Shown here piece after piece: positions 52,211 through 61,544 of a stretch of DNA of 64,000 nt. The position numbers and the translations under genes were made by a program. The notes beneath the pieces are model-generated. The model saw only the letters and a list, made by a program, of their open reading frames with translations, was not told where the DNA came from and searched no databases. Position 1 is the stretch's first letter. Each line of letters begins with the position of its first letter. The stretch lies in assembly GCA_963800335.1 (NCBI GenBank), contig CAWDAN010000007.1:248001-312000 (forward strand), written 5' to 3'. The stretch is from Flavisphingopyxis sp963800335. Its GTDB lineage: Bacteria > Pseudomonadota > Alphaproteobacteria > Sphingomonadales > Sphingomonadaceae.

Positions 52211-53131
52211 TCATTCGACATTCCCGGCGATCGCGTCAGCAAGCTGGCGCGGATCGAAGGGGCGGAGGTCTTCGAGGCCTTCACCGATGCCGATGGCATG
52301 GATCGGCAGGCCGTATTGTTCGCTCGCGGCGACGAGTACGCCGCCGCGCGCGGTGCCATCGAGCTTGGTCATGATCAGCCCGGTGACGCCGGCGAGCTCC
52401 TTGAAGGTGGCGATCTGCTGCAGCGCGTTCTGGCCGTTGGTCGCGTCGAGGACGAGGACGACGTCGTGCGGCGCTTCGGGGTTCAATTTGCCGAGCACGC
52501 GGCGGATCTTGGCGAGCTCGTCCATCAGCTCGCGCTTGTTCTGGAGGCGGCCCGCGGTGTCGACGATGAGGACGTCGATGCCGGTCGCGGTCGCCTGTTT
52601 GACCGCGTCGAACACGACGCCGGCGGCATCGCCGCCTTCGGGGCCGGTGACGATCGGCACGCCCAGTCTTTCGGCCCAGACCCTGAGCTGGCCGATCGCG
52701 GCGGCGCGGAAGGTATCACCGGCGGCAAGCATGACGCCGTAATCGAGTTCCTGGAAATAATGCGCCAGCTTGGCGATCGTCGTCGTCTTGCCCGATCCGT
52801 TGACGCCGATGACGAGGATCACCTGCGGGCGCGGGAAGGCATCGATGTCGAGCGGGTCGGCGACGGGGCCAAGCACCGCGGCGATCTCGTCGGCGACGAC
52901 CGCCTTGACCGCGGCGGTATCGGCGCCGCGCTCGAAGCGCGTCTCGGCGAGCCGGTCGCGGATCCGCGCCGCCATCGCCGGGCCGAGATCGGACATGATG
53001 AGAATGTCCTCGATCTCGTCGAGCGTCGCGCCTTCGAGCCGGGTCTGGCCGGTGAGCACGCCCGACAGATTGTCGCCGAGCCGGTCGGAAGTGCGCTTGA
53101 GCCCGCCGAACAGGCGTTCGCTCCAGCTCAT
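52211..53131 (-). CDS. ftsY: Signal recognition particle receptor FtsY
   Basis: 306 residues. GTPase NG domain: GVNGSGKTTTIAKLAHY (G1), DTFRAAAIGQL, LIVDTAGRLQN (G3), TKLDGTARGG (G4). The N domain is short and there is no long acidic A domain. It docks ribosome-SRP complexes at the membrane; Ffh is encoded 4 kb away at 57219. ATG overlaps the mtaB stop by 4 bases, so it is in one operon with mtaB and dapF. Confidence 0.96.
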   Translation of the reverse strand: MSWSERLFGGLKRTSDRLGDNLSGVLTGQTRLEGATLDEIEDILIMSDLGPAMAARIRDRLAETRFERGADTAAVKAVVADEIAAVLGPVADPLDIDAFPRPQVILVIGVNGSGKTTTIAKLAHYFQELDYGVMLAAGDTFRAAAIGQLRVWAERLGVPIVTGPEGGDAAGVVFDAVKQATATGIDVLIVDTAGRLQNKRELMDELAKIRRVLGKLNPEAPHDVVLVLDATNGQNALQQIATFKELAGVTGLIMTKLDGTARGGVLVAASEQYGLPIHAIGIGEGLEDLRPFDPRQLADAIAGNVE

Positions 53132-54379
53132 GCGGGGACCGCCTGAAGCATGTCGTTGGTCACGCTGGTGAGGGTCACGGGCACGATATCTCCGGGGCGA
53201 TGGTTCAAATGGGTCGCGGCGAGGCGCGCCTTGGCGAAGTTGCCGAGATGGCCGCTCTCGCCGTCGCTTTCGATCAGCATATCGTGGCGCGATCCGACCA
53301 GCGAGGCGAGCCAGGCGGCGCGCCGCTCGGTCGAGCGCGCGCGCAGCTGCGCGGCGCGACGCTTGATCGAGGCGTGATCGACCTGCGGCATCCGCGCGGC
53401 GGGGGTGCCGAGGCGCGGACTGTAAGGAAAGATGTGGCCGTGGACGATGTCGCAGTCGTCGATCAGCGCGAGCGAATTGGCGAACATTTCTTCAGTTTCT
53501 GTCGGGAAACCGGCGATGATGTCGGCGCCGATCGCGATCTCGGGGCGCGCGGCCTTGAGGCGTTCAACCATCGCCACCGCGTCGGCGCGGCTGTGGCGGC
53601 GCTTCATGCGTTTCAAGATCATGTCATCGCCCGCCTGGAGCGAGAGGTGGAGGTGCGGCATGACGCGCGGCTCGCCGGTAACAAGGTCGAACAACAGCTC
53701 GTCGATCTCGATGCTGTCGAGCGACGACAGGCGCAGGCGCGGCAGTTGCGGGACATGGCGCAGGATCCGCTCGACCAGCGTGCCGAGATTGGGCGCGCCG
53801 GGAAGGTCGTGGCCATAGCTGGTCACATCGACCCCGGTCAGGACGATCTCGCAATGGCCCTCGTCGACAAGATCCGGCGATCCGGTCGATCACAGCGCCG
53901 GCGGGGACCGAGCGGCTGTTGCCGCGGCCGAACGGGATGACGCAGAAGGTACAGCGATGGTCGCAGCCGTTCTGGACCTCGACGAACGCGCGCGTGTGTT
54001 CGGCAAAGGCATGCGCGAGCTGTGGCGCCGTGTCGCGCACCGCCATGATGTCGGCGACCCGGACGCGCTCGCTACCCGCCAGCCAGTCGGTCGGGGCGGC
54101 TTTCTCGCGATTGCCTGCGACGAGGTCGACCTCGGGCATGGCTTCGAACGTTGCAGGTTCGATCTGTGCCGCACAGCCGGTGACGACGAGGCGCGCATCG
54201 GGGCGGCGGCGGCGCGCGCGGCGGATTTCCTGACGCGTCCGGCGGACCGCCTCGGCGGTGACCGCGCAGCTGTTGATCACGATCATGTCGCTGCCGCGGC
54301 TGCCGAGTGCGGCGGCAATGCCTTCGCTTTCGGCGATGTTGAGACGGCAGCCGAGCGAAATGACTTCGGCAGCGCTCAT
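53128..54379 (-). CDS. mtaB: tRNA t6A37 methylthiotransferase MtaB (frameshifted)
   Basis: Radical SAM methylthiotransferase that converts t6A to ms2t6A at tRNA position 37. The N-terminal UPF0004 domain has three Cys (SLGCRLN, INSCAVT, VTGCAAQ) and the radical SAM motif is NGCDHRCTFCVIPFGRG. The TRAM end is at the C-terminus. The frame breaks near 53874-53877: deleting one base restores DRIADLVDEGHCEIVLTGVDVTSYG and a 416-residue protein. Both fragments are otherwise full and conserved, so a sequencing error is likely. Start ATG 54377-54379. Confidence 0.9.
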
Positions 54380-55182
54380 CCGAAGCGGCTCCAGTCGGTC
54401 TCGCCGTCGAACACGCGCGTCGCCGGGCCGGTCATGCGGATCGGCTCGCCCGGCGCCCAGGCGATGACGAGATCCCCGCCGGGCAGCGCGACGGTGACGG
54501 GCGATTGCACCAACTTGCGCCGGATCGCGGCGACCGCGGTGGCGCACGCTCCGGTGCCGCACGCCTGCGTCAAACCAGCGCCGCGTTCCCAAACGCGCAG
54601 CTTGAGGCGGTTGTCACCGTCGACACTGGCGATGTTGACGTTGATCCGCTGCGGAAACAGCGGGTCGTTTTCGATCTCGGGACCGAGCAGACCGAGGTCG
54701 ACGGTGTCGGCATTGTCGACGAAAAAGACGATATGCGGATTGCCGACATTGACCGCGTCGGGCGCTTCGAGCCCGCTCCAGCCGACCGGCATCCGCTCGG
54801 TCGCCATCGGCATGGCAAGCGGGATCTGTTCCCAGGCGAAGCGCGGCTCGCCCATCGCGACGTGCGCCTGCTTGTCGTCGCGTGACACGCTCAACATTCC
54901 GCCCGCGGTTTCGATTTCCGCGCTCGCGCCGAGCAGGGTCGCGACACAGCGCGTCGCGTTGCCGCACGCCCCGACCTCGCCGCCATCGGCATTGAATATC
55001 CGCATTTTCAGGTCGGCGACACTGCTGGGTTCGAGCAGGACGAGCTGGTCGCAGCCGATCCCGGTGTGGCGATCAGCGATCGCGCGGGCACGCGCGCGGG
55101 TCATCTCGACCGGAGCGTCGCGCGCGTCGATCACGACGAAATCGTTGCCGAGGCCATGCATTTTGATGAAACGGTCCGCCAT
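54376..55182 (-). CDS. dapF: Diaminopimelate epimerase
   Basis: 268 residues. Converts LL- to meso-diaminopimelate for peptidoglycan and lysine. The two catalytic cysteines are in GEVGACGNATRC (Cys73) and GLTQACGTGACATA (Cys208). N-terminus FIKMHGLGNDFVVIDARD is diagnostic. ATG 55180-55182. It overlaps mtaB by 4 bases, and leads mtaB, ftsY and yciB. Confidence 0.97.
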   Translation of the reverse strand: MADRFIKMHGLGNDFVVIDARDAPVEMTRARARAIADRHTGIGCDQLVLLEPSSVADLKMRIFNADGGEVGACGNATRCVATLLGASAEIETAGGMLSVSRDDKQAHVAMGEPRFAWEQIPLAMPMATERMPVGWSGLEAPDAVNVGNPHIVFFVDNADTVDLGLLGPEIENDPLFPQRINVNIASVDGDNRLKLRVWERGAGLTQACGTGACATAVAAIRRKLVQSPVTVALPGGDLVIAWAPGEPIRMTGPATRVFDGETDWSRFG

Positions 55183-55242
55183 AGCGGGGCATTTAGGAAG
55201 CCGGGGCGCCCAAGTCCACGTGTTTAGCGCTGCGCGCGCCGA

Positions 55243-56946
55243 TCAGCCGACCTTGCGGATGACACTGGCCACGCGCGGCGCGTCGTCCTGGTCGAGCGCC
55301 CGAGTGTCCGACGCAGCTTGGCCCAAGTCGCCCGGGTCCTGCCCATCGGCAAAACTGGCATGGCCGAGTTCGACCAGCAGCTTTTGCGTCGCGAGGATTC
55401 CCATCGGTCGGCCGAAATGCCAGCCCTGGCCCTTGCTGCAGCCCATTTCTACGAGCATCTGGCCAATTTCCTCGGTCTCGATCCCTTCGGCAGTGACAGG
55501 CATGTTGAGCGTTTCGCCGAGCTTAACGATGGCGCTGACTATCGCCGCGCTATCGGCGGTTTCGACCATCGAGGTGACGAAGCTGCGATCGATCTTGATC
55601 CGATCGAACGGCAGCGCACGCAGATGGGCAAGGCTCGAATAGCCAGTTCCGAAATCGTCGAGGCTGACCTGGATACCTTGGTTTTTGAGGCTGGCGACGA
55701 TCGACTGAGCGAGGCCAAGATTTTCGAACAACGAGGTTTCGGTGATCTCGATCTCGAGCCGGTGCGCGGGAAAGCCCGTCTCGGCCAGCAGCTTCACGAT
55801 CTTTTGCGCGAGCCACGGGTCCTTGAGCTGCGCAGGTGAAATGTTGACCGAGATCGTCAGCTTGTGGTCCCACGACTTTGCCGCCTCGAGCGCCTGGCGC
55901 ATGACCGACAGCGACAGGTCGGAAATCAGGCCCGATTCCTCCGCGATCGGAATGAATATCTCGGGCGATACCAGACCGAAGGTCGGCGAACGCCAGCGGG
56001 CGAGCATCTCGAAACCCTCGAGCCGACCGGTGGCGAGATCGACCTGCGGTTCGAAGAAGGGTTCGAACTCGCCGCGCGGGATCCCGCTGCGCACACCCTG
56101 TTCGAGATCGTTGCGGCGGTGCAGCTCGCTTTCCATCTCGTCCGAGAACCACGCATAACAGTTTTTGCCGCGGTCCTTGGCAGCATACATCGCGATATCG
56201 GCACGGCGCATCAGCGTGCTGATCGATGTCGCGTCGCCGCCGAGTTCGGCGATGCCGAGCGAGGTACTGATCGCGACATGGAGATTGTCGTGATTCATCG
56301 GCCGAGCGAGTGCCGAGACGAGATTTTCGGCGAGCGTCTGGGTGATGCCGGGATCGGCCGGGTCGACGACGAAGACGCAGACGAACTCGTCGCCGCCGAG
56401 GCGGGCCTTGAGCGTTTCATCGGGCATGATCTGCTCGATGCGCTGGGCGGCGATCTTGAGGACGGCGTCGCCGGCGGCATGGCCATAAACGTCGTTGACG
56501 TTCTTGAACTGGTCGAGGTCGAGCATGAACACCGCGACCTGCTGATCCGTTCGCTCGGCGGCTGCGATCATTTCTGCGGCATGGGCGCCGATCGATCGGC
56601 GATTGTCGAACCCGGTCAGCGGGTCGGTATTGGCGACGTGCCAGGCACGCTGTTCGGCATCGCTGCGCACGGCATATTCGGATTGCAGGTCGCGATAGCG
56701 CCGCCAGCCGAAGATGATCAACGCGATGTTGAGGATCACCGCGACGCTCAGCGCCCGGTCGGCTCCGCCGGCATATCCGGACAGCGTCTGGATGATGGCG
56801 GTGAAAACCGTGCTGCCGGTCCCGACAAACAGGATGATCGCCGCGACGACGATCCCGCCGGCGACGAAATCGGTCTGGGGCGCCCTTGGACGCTCGCTCC
56901 GCTCGTCGTTGGGCAGGTCGAATTCATCGTACAAAGGTTCGATCAT
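55243..56946 (-). CDS. GGDEF-EAL dual cyclic-di-GMP protein
   Basis: 567 residues with two membrane helices (about residues 28-50 and 65-82). The GGDEF domain is intact (ARLGGDEFVCVFV) with no RxxD inhibition site just upstream. The EAL domain has EML in place of EAL (GRLEGFEMLARWRSP) but keeps the metal and catalytic residues: EITETSLF, DDFGTGYSSL, KIDRSFV, and EGIET. Both activities could work, or one domain could be regulatory; the sequence cannot decide. It likely adjusts c-di-GMP for motility or biofilm. Confidence 0.9.
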   Translation of the reverse strand: MIEPLYDEFDLPNDERSERPRAPQTDFVAGGIVVAAIILFVGTGSTVFTAIIQTLSGYAGGADRALSVAVILNIALIIFGWRRYRDLQSEYAVRSDAEQRAWHVANTDPLTGFDNRRSIGAHAAEMIAAAERTDQQVAVFMLDLDQFKNVNDVYGHAAGDAVLKIAAQRIEQIMPDETLKARLGGDEFVCVFVVDPADPGITQTLAENLVSALARPMNHDNLHVAISTSLGIAELGGDATSISTLMRRADIAMYAAKDRGKNCYAWFSDEMESELHRRNDLEQGVRSGIPRGEFEPFFEPQVDLATGRLEGFEMLARWRSPTFGLVSPEIFIPIAEESGLISDLSLSVMRQALEAAKSWDHKLTISVNISPAQLKDPWLAQKIVKLLAETGFPAHRLEIEITETSLFENLGLAQSIVASLKNQGIQVSLDDFGTGYSSLAHLRALPFDRIKIDRSFVTSMVETADSAAIVSAIVKLGETLNMPVTAEGIETEEIGQMLVEMGCSKGQGWHFGRPMGILATQKLLVELGHASFADGQDPGDLGQAASDTRALDQDDAPRVASVIRKVG

Positions 56947-57218
56947 GGTCTAGCTTTCCCCAACGTCAGCTTTCCCGATAACCTGTCTGGGTAAGTTTTG
57001 AGTTAATAGTCCGCTTGGCCGATGCACTTTTGGGCGCTTGCAAAATCGTCCAATCGGGGCTATCGGGCGCGTCAATGTCCGGGATGCCGGGCAAGCAAAG
57101 TCAGTACGTGTTGGTTTCCACGCGTCCAAGGACGACCGCTGGTCGGCGAGGTTTCGCCCACCGGCGCTTTTTCGTTTGGACCCGGAATTCGACCCGAAAC
57201 GGGCGGAAGGAACGAACG

Positions 57219-58655
57219 ATGTTCGACAGTTTGAGCGATCGGTTAGGCACCGTTTTCGACCGTTTGCGCGGCCGGGGTGCCCTGACCGAGGCCGATGTGC
57301 GCGGCGCGATGCGCGAAGTGCGGATCGCCTTGCTCGAAGCCGACGTCGCGCTGCCCGTCGTGCGCAGCTTCGTCGAACAGGTAACAGAGCTGGCGGTTGG
57401 CCAAGACGTGCTGCGTTCGGTCACGCCGGGCCAGATGGTTGTCAAGATCGTCCATGACGGGCTGGTCGAGATGCTCGGCTCGCAATCGTCCGAGCTCGAT
57501 ATCGACGTTACCCCGCCTGCGGTCGTGATGATGGTCGGCCTGCAGGGCTCGGGCAAGACGACGACGACAGCCAAAATCGCCAAGCGATTGAAGGACAAGC
57601 AGGGCAAGCGCGTCCTGATGGCGTCGCTCGACGTCAACCGCCCCGCGGCGCAGGAACAGCTCGCGACGCTCGGCACACAGGTCGACGTTGCGACGCTGCC
57701 GATCGTCGCCGGGCAAATGCCCGTCGATATCGCCAAGCGCGCGCTGCAGTCGGCGAAGCTGCAAGCATTCGACGTCGTCCTGCTCGACACCGCTGGCCGG
57801 CTTCACGTCGACCAGCAACTGATGGACGAAATGCAGGCGGTGGCGCGGATCGCGACGCCGACCGAAATGCTGCTCGTCGTCGACAGCCTTGCCGGACAGG
57901 ACGCGGTCCAAGTCGCGCAGAACTTCTCCGAACAGGTCGCTCTGACCGGCGTCGTCCTCACCCGGATGGACGGCGATGCACGCGGCGGTGCCGCGCTTTC
58001 AATGCGCGCGGTCACCGGCAAGCCGATCAAGTTCGCCGGTGTCGGTGAAAAGCTCGACGCGCTCGAGATATTCGACCCCAGCCGTGTTGCCGGGCGCATC
58101 CTAGGCATGGGCGACGTCGTCAGCCTGGTCGAACGTGCCGCCGAGACGATCAACCAGGAAGACGCCGAGGCGATGGCGGCGAAGATGGCCAAGGGCCAGT
58201 TCGACCTCAACGACCTGCGCATGCAGTTGAAGCAGATGGCGCAGATGGGCGGCCTAGGTGCGCTCGCCGGCATGATCCCGGGAATGAAGAAGGCGCAGGC
58301 GGCGATGGCGCAGGGCGGCGTCGACGACAAGATGCTCGTCCACATGGACGCGATGATCGGGTCGATGACTCCGAAGGAACGCGCCGCGCCGCAGATCATC
58401 AACGCCAAGCGCAAGATCCGCATCGCCAAGGGTTCGGGAACGACGGTGCAAAGCGTCAACCGCCTCCTGAAGATGCACAAGGACATGGCGACCGCGATGA
58501 AGAAGATCCGCAAGATGGGCGGGCTCAAGGGGCTCGCCGGGATGCTCGGGAAGGGCGGCATGGGCGGTGGTGGAATGGGCGGTCTCGGCGGCCTGCTCGG
58601 GGGCGGTGGCGGGATGCCGCAACTGCCCGGCGGGATGGATAAATTCAAGAAGTAG
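57219..58655 (+). CDS. ffh: Signal recognition particle protein Ffh
   Basis: 478 residues. NG domain with GLQGSGKTTTTAKIAK, DTAGRLHVD, TRMDGDARGG, and an M domain with the methionine-rich, RNA-binding helices (KMAKGQFDLNDLRMQLKQM, MIPGM, and IAKGSGTTVQSVNRLLK). The C-terminal tail after residue 440 is Gly/Met-rich (GKGGMGGGGMGGLGG). It binds signal peptides at the ribosome with 4.5S RNA. Start ATG 57219, with GGAAGGA upstream. Confidence 0.97.
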   Translation: MFDSLSDRLGTVFDRLRGRGALTEADVRGAMREVRIALLEADVALPVVRSFVEQVTELAVGQDVLRSVTPGQMVVKIVHDGLVEMLGSQSSELDIDVTPPAVVMMVGLQGSGKTTTTAKIAKRLKDKQGKRVLMASLDVNRPAAQEQLATLGTQVDVATLPIVAGQMPVDIAKRALQSAKLQAFDVVLLDTAGRLHVDQQLMDEMQAVARIATPTEMLLVVDSLAGQDAVQVAQNFSEQVALTGVVLTRMDGDARGGAALSMRAVTGKPIKFAGVGEKLDALEIFDPSRVAGRILGMGDVVSLVERAAETINQEDAEAMAAKMAKGQFDLNDLRMQLKQMAQMGGLGALAGMIPGMKKAQAAMAQGGVDDKMLVHMDAMIGSMTPKERAAPQIINAKRKIRIAKGSGTTVQSVNRLLKMHKDMATAMKKIRKMGGLKGLAGMLGKGGMGGGGMGGLGGLLGGGGGMPQLPGGMDKFKK

Positions 58656-58711
58656 CAATCAGTTAATCGTTCAACATCAATTCGTTATTATACGTTTCAA
58701 AGGAAAATATC

Positions 58712-59260
58712 ATGGCAACCGTAATCCGTCTTTCGCGTGGTGGTTCGAAGAAGCGCCCTTATTACAAGATGGTCGTCGCCGATTCGCGCAGCCCGCGTGA
58801 TGGCAAGTTCATCGAGCGTATCGGCAGCTACAACCCGCTGCTGGCCAAGGATGACGAGAAGCGCGTCGTGCTCGACGTCGAGCGCGCCAAGCACTGGATC
58901 TCGGTCGGCGCGACGCCGTCGGACCGCGTTGCCCGTTTCCTCGACGCCGCCGGCGTGATCGAGCGCGCACCGCGCAACAACCCCAACAAGGCAAAGCCGG
59001 GCGAGAAGGCCGTCGAACGCGCTGAAGAGCGTGCCGAGAAGGCTGCTGCCGCCGTCGAGGCCGCCAAGGACGCCAAGGAAGCCGAGAAGGCTGCCAAGGA
59101 AGCCGAGACCGTCGAAGTCGCTGCCGAAGCGATTGAAGACGCGACGACCGACGCGCCTGCCGAAGCTGCTCCTGAGGCGGCTGCCGACGAGGCGAAGGCT
59201 GACGAAGCTGCTCCGGCTGAAGATGCCAAGGCCGACGACGCCGAAAAGACCGAGGGCTGA
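58712..59260 (+). CDS. rpsP: 30S ribosomal protein S16 with long acidic Ala/Glu tail
   Basis: 182 residues. The first 85 residues are S16 (RLSRGGSKKRPYYKMVVADSR, IGSYNPL, AKHWISVGA). Usual S16 is about 80-90 residues. From about residue 88 the protein is a low-complexity tail of Ala, Glu, Lys and Asp, for example KEAEKAAKEAETVEVAAEAIED. Such extensions also occur in rplS and tig here. ATG 58712 with AAAGGAAA upstream. Confidence 0.95.
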   Translation: MATVIRLSRGGSKKRPYYKMVVADSRSPRDGKFIERIGSYNPLLAKDDEKRVVLDVERAKHWISVGATPSDRVARFLDAAGVIERAPRNNPNKAKPGEKAVERAEERAEKAAAAVEAAKDAKEAEKAAKEAETVEVAAEAIEDATTDAPAEAAPEAAADEAKADEAAPAEDAKADDAEKTEG

Positions 59261-59265
59261 GCCAA

Positions 59266-59751
59266 ATGAACCCCGACCGCCGCGTCGTGCTTGCCGCCAT
59301 CGCGGGGGCGCATGGCGTGGCGGGCGAGGTGCGCCTCAAGCTGTTCGCCGACGGCCCCGACAGCCTCAAGCGCTATGGCAGCTTCGAAGTCGACGGCCGC
59401 ACGCTGACGCTGACCAAGATCCGGCCCGCCAACCACGGCGCGGTCGCGCGCTTTGCCGAGATCGCCGACCGCACAGGCGCCGAGGCGATGCGCGGCACCG
59501 TCCTGACCGTCGCACGGTCGGCGCTGCCCCCGCTCGAAGAGGGCGAATATTACCATCACGACCTGATCGACCTGCCGTGCGTTTCGAGCGACGGCGAGGC
59601 GCTCGGTACCTGCGTCGCGGTCGAGAATTTCAATGCCGGTGATGTCGTCGAGATCGAACGTCATAACGGCAAGCGCTTCATGGTGCCGATCGCTGCAGTC
59701 AAGGTTGGCGAAGAGGCGCTTGTGATCGACAAATTGTTCGTCGAACGATAA
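59266..59751 (+). CDS. rimM: Ribosome maturation factor RimM
   Basis: 161 residues. N-terminal RimM domain (AAIAGAHGVAGEVRLKLF) and C-terminal PRC-barrel domain (EYYHHDLIDLPCVSSDGEALG, then MVPIAAVKVGEEALVIDKLF). It helps 16S rRNA processing and assembly of the 30S head. It starts 5 bases after rpsP and lies in the usual rpsP-rimM-trmD-rplS order. Confidence 0.96.
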   Translation: MNPDRRVVLAAIAGAHGVAGEVRLKLFADGPDSLKRYGSFEVDGRTLTLTKIRPANHGAVARFAEIADRTGAEAMRGTVLTVARSALPPLEEGEYYHHDLIDLPCVSSDGEALGTCVAVENFNAGDVVEIERHNGKRFMVPIAAVKVGEEALVIDKLFVER

Positions 59752-59806
59752 GTTCCCGGTCGAAAGGATCGCCTGCGCTTTGCATTCGATCATGACGGGG
59801 GACATT

Positions 59807-60190
59807 ATGAGAAAATCATCCGCTCTGTTAGCCATGTTGCTATTGGCGTTAAATCCAGCCGCGCCAGTCGAAGCAGTAGTCGCGGAAGCTGGGGCTGAGC
59901 AGCGCCCGCCACAAACTATTTCGCCACCTTATCCGATGACGCGCGCCTATTTGATCGGCAATTGGACCGACAATGACGATTGCGGCGAAGTGACCGATTT
60001 GCGTTCGGACGGTAGCTTTCGAGCACCCAATGGCGGGGTTGGCAAATGGCAACTCGATGGCAATCAGCTGACTCTGTCGTCGACAGGAAATACCGGGCTG
60101 ACTTTCACCGTGCAAGCTGAAAGCAAAGACAAGATTTTCGTGTTCATGCAAAATAGAGACACTGGATATTCTACGCGCTGCCGAACCTGA
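59807..60190 (+). CDS. Secreted hypothetical protein inside the rpsP operon
   Basis: 127 residues from ATG 59807 with GGGGG upstream. A signal peptide (KSSALLAMLLLALNPAAPVEA) is followed by about 100 residues rich in Gly, Asp and Thr: YLIGNWTDNDDCGEVTDLRSDG, GKWQLDGNQLTLSSTG. The alternating pattern suggests a small beta-sandwich or lipocalin-like fold with two cysteines (DDCGEV and TRCRT). Local GC looks lower than its neighbours. It is inserted between rimM and trmD, where no gene is normally found. Confidence 0.75.
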   Translation: MRKSSALLAMLLLALNPAAPVEAVVAEAGAEQRPPQTISPPYPMTRAYLIGNWTDNDDCGEVTDLRSDGSFRAPNGGVGKWQLDGNQLTLSSTGNTGLTFTVQAESKDKIFVFMQNRDTGYSTRCRT

Positions 60191-60242
60191 AGAGCAGCAC
60201 CCGCTTGGCAGCGGCGTGCCGCTACCGTAACAGCGTCGGCGC

Positions 60243-60981
60243 ATGACCTTCGCCGCGCAAATCCTGACGCTCTATCCCGAGATGTTTCCCGGGCCGCTCG
60301 GCCACAGTATCGCCGGGCGCGCGCTCGGCGAAGGCAAATGGTCGTGCGATGCGATCCAGATCCGCGATTTCGCCACCGACAAGCACAAGAGCGTCGATGA
60401 CACGCCGTCGGGCGGCGGGGCGGGGATGGTGATGCGTGCCGACGTGCTGGCGCGCGCGGTCGATGCCGCGATCGAGCGCCAGCCCGATGCGCCTGTTCTG
60501 GCGATGACGCCGCGCGGCGAGCCGTTGACCCAGGCGCTGGTGCGCGAGCTCGTCGCGGGACCGGGCGTGACAATTCTCTGCGGCCGTTTCGAAGGAATTC
60601 GACGAACGCCTGTTCGAAGGGCGACCGATCCGCCCGGTGTCGATCGGCGACTATGTCCTTTCGGGCGGAGAAGCGGGCGCTTTGGTCGTTCTCGACGCTT
60701 GCATTCGCCTGTTGCCCGAGGTAATGGGCGCGCCGAAGAGCGGAGATGAGGAATCGTTTGAAAACGGTCTCCTCGAATATCCGCACTACACCCGGCCTAA
60801 TGATTGGGAAGGGCGCACGATCCCCGAAGTGCTGCGATCGGGGGATCATGCGAAGATCGCCGCCTGGCGAAAGCAAAAGGCGGACGACGACACACGGTTA
60901 CGCAGGCCGGACCTTTGGGAGCGCCACAATGGCGCTCGGGACCGACCTGCCTCTGGCGCGCGGCGAGAAAAGAAGGACTGA
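60243..60981 (+). CDS. trmD: tRNA (guanine-N1)-methyltransferase TrmD (frameshifted)
   Basis: Methylates G37 of tRNA using SAM. Knotted-fold motifs: DDTPSGGGAGMVMRADVL, ILCGRFEG, DYVLSGGEAGALVVLDA and the GLLEYPHYTRP end. The frame breaks after RFEG. Removing one A from the AA at 60596-60597 gives EGFDERLFEGRPIRPVSIGDYVL and a 245-residue protein, the family length. The gene is essential in most bacteria, so the insertion is probably a read error. Confidence 0.94.
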
Positions 60982-60987
60982 CGGGCG

Positions 60988-61449
60988 ATGAACCTGATCC
61001 AGACGATTGAAGCCGAAGAAATCGGCAAGCTGAACGAAGCCAACAAGATTCCCGAATTCCGTCCCGGCGATACGCTGCGCGTCGGCGTCCGCGTCGTCGA
61101 AGGCGAACGCACCCGCGTGCAGAATTTCGAAGGCGTGTGCATCGCCCGTTCGAACCGCGCGATGGGTTCGAACTTCACCGTTCGCAAGATGAGCTTTGGC
61201 GAAGGCGTCGAGCGCGTCTTCCCGCTCTATTCGCCCAACCTCGATTCGATCACCGTCGTCCGCAAGGGCGATGTGCGTCGCGCCAAGCTTTATTACCTGC
61301 GCGGCCGCACCGGTAAGCGTGCCCGCATCGCCGAGCGTCGCGACACGCGTCCCGAAGAGGCCGCCGCGGCTGCCAAGGCTGCGCCCAAGTCCGACACCAA
61401 GGCTGCAGCGAAGAGCGAAGCCAAGGCCGATACCAAAACCGAAGGCTAA
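60988..61449 (+). CDS. rplS: 50S ribosomal protein L19 with Ala/Lys-rich tail
   Basis: 153 residues. The first 115 are L19 (FRPGDTLRVGVRVVEGERTRVQNFEGVCIAR in parts, SFGEGVERVFPLYSP and RRAKLYYLRGRTGKRARI). The last 35 residues form an Ala/Lys/Ser tail with repeated KAAPKSDTKAAAKSEAK. It starts 6 bases after trmD and ends the operon; a terminator follows. Confidence 0.95.
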   Translation: MNLIQTIEAEEIGKLNEANKIPEFRPGDTLRVGVRVVEGERTRVQNFEGVCIARSNRAMGSNFTVRKMSFGEGVERVFPLYSPNLDSITVVRKGDVRRAKLYYLRGRTGKRARIAERRDTRPEEAAAAAKAAPKSDTKAAAKSEAKADTKTEG

Positions 61450-61487
61450 GCCAGCATTGCATGGCATCGCGCATTGCGCGATGAAGG

Positions 61488-61520
61488 GGGCGCCCGACCG
61501 ATTGGTCTGGCGCCCTTTTT
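61488..61520 (+). terminator. Rho-independent terminator after rplS
   Basis: GGGCGCC at 61488-61494 pairs with GGCGCCC at 61509-61515, with an inner GACC/GGTC stem, followed by five Ts. Confidence 0.93.
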
Positions 61521-61544
61521 CATGTCCTTCCCGGAGAGTTATGC

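Noticed and set aside
53957..55642. A 561-codon plus-strand frame opposite mtaB, dapF and the GGDEF-EAL gene
   Set aside because: It is antisense to three conserved genes, Ser/Arg/Ala-rich, with no motif.
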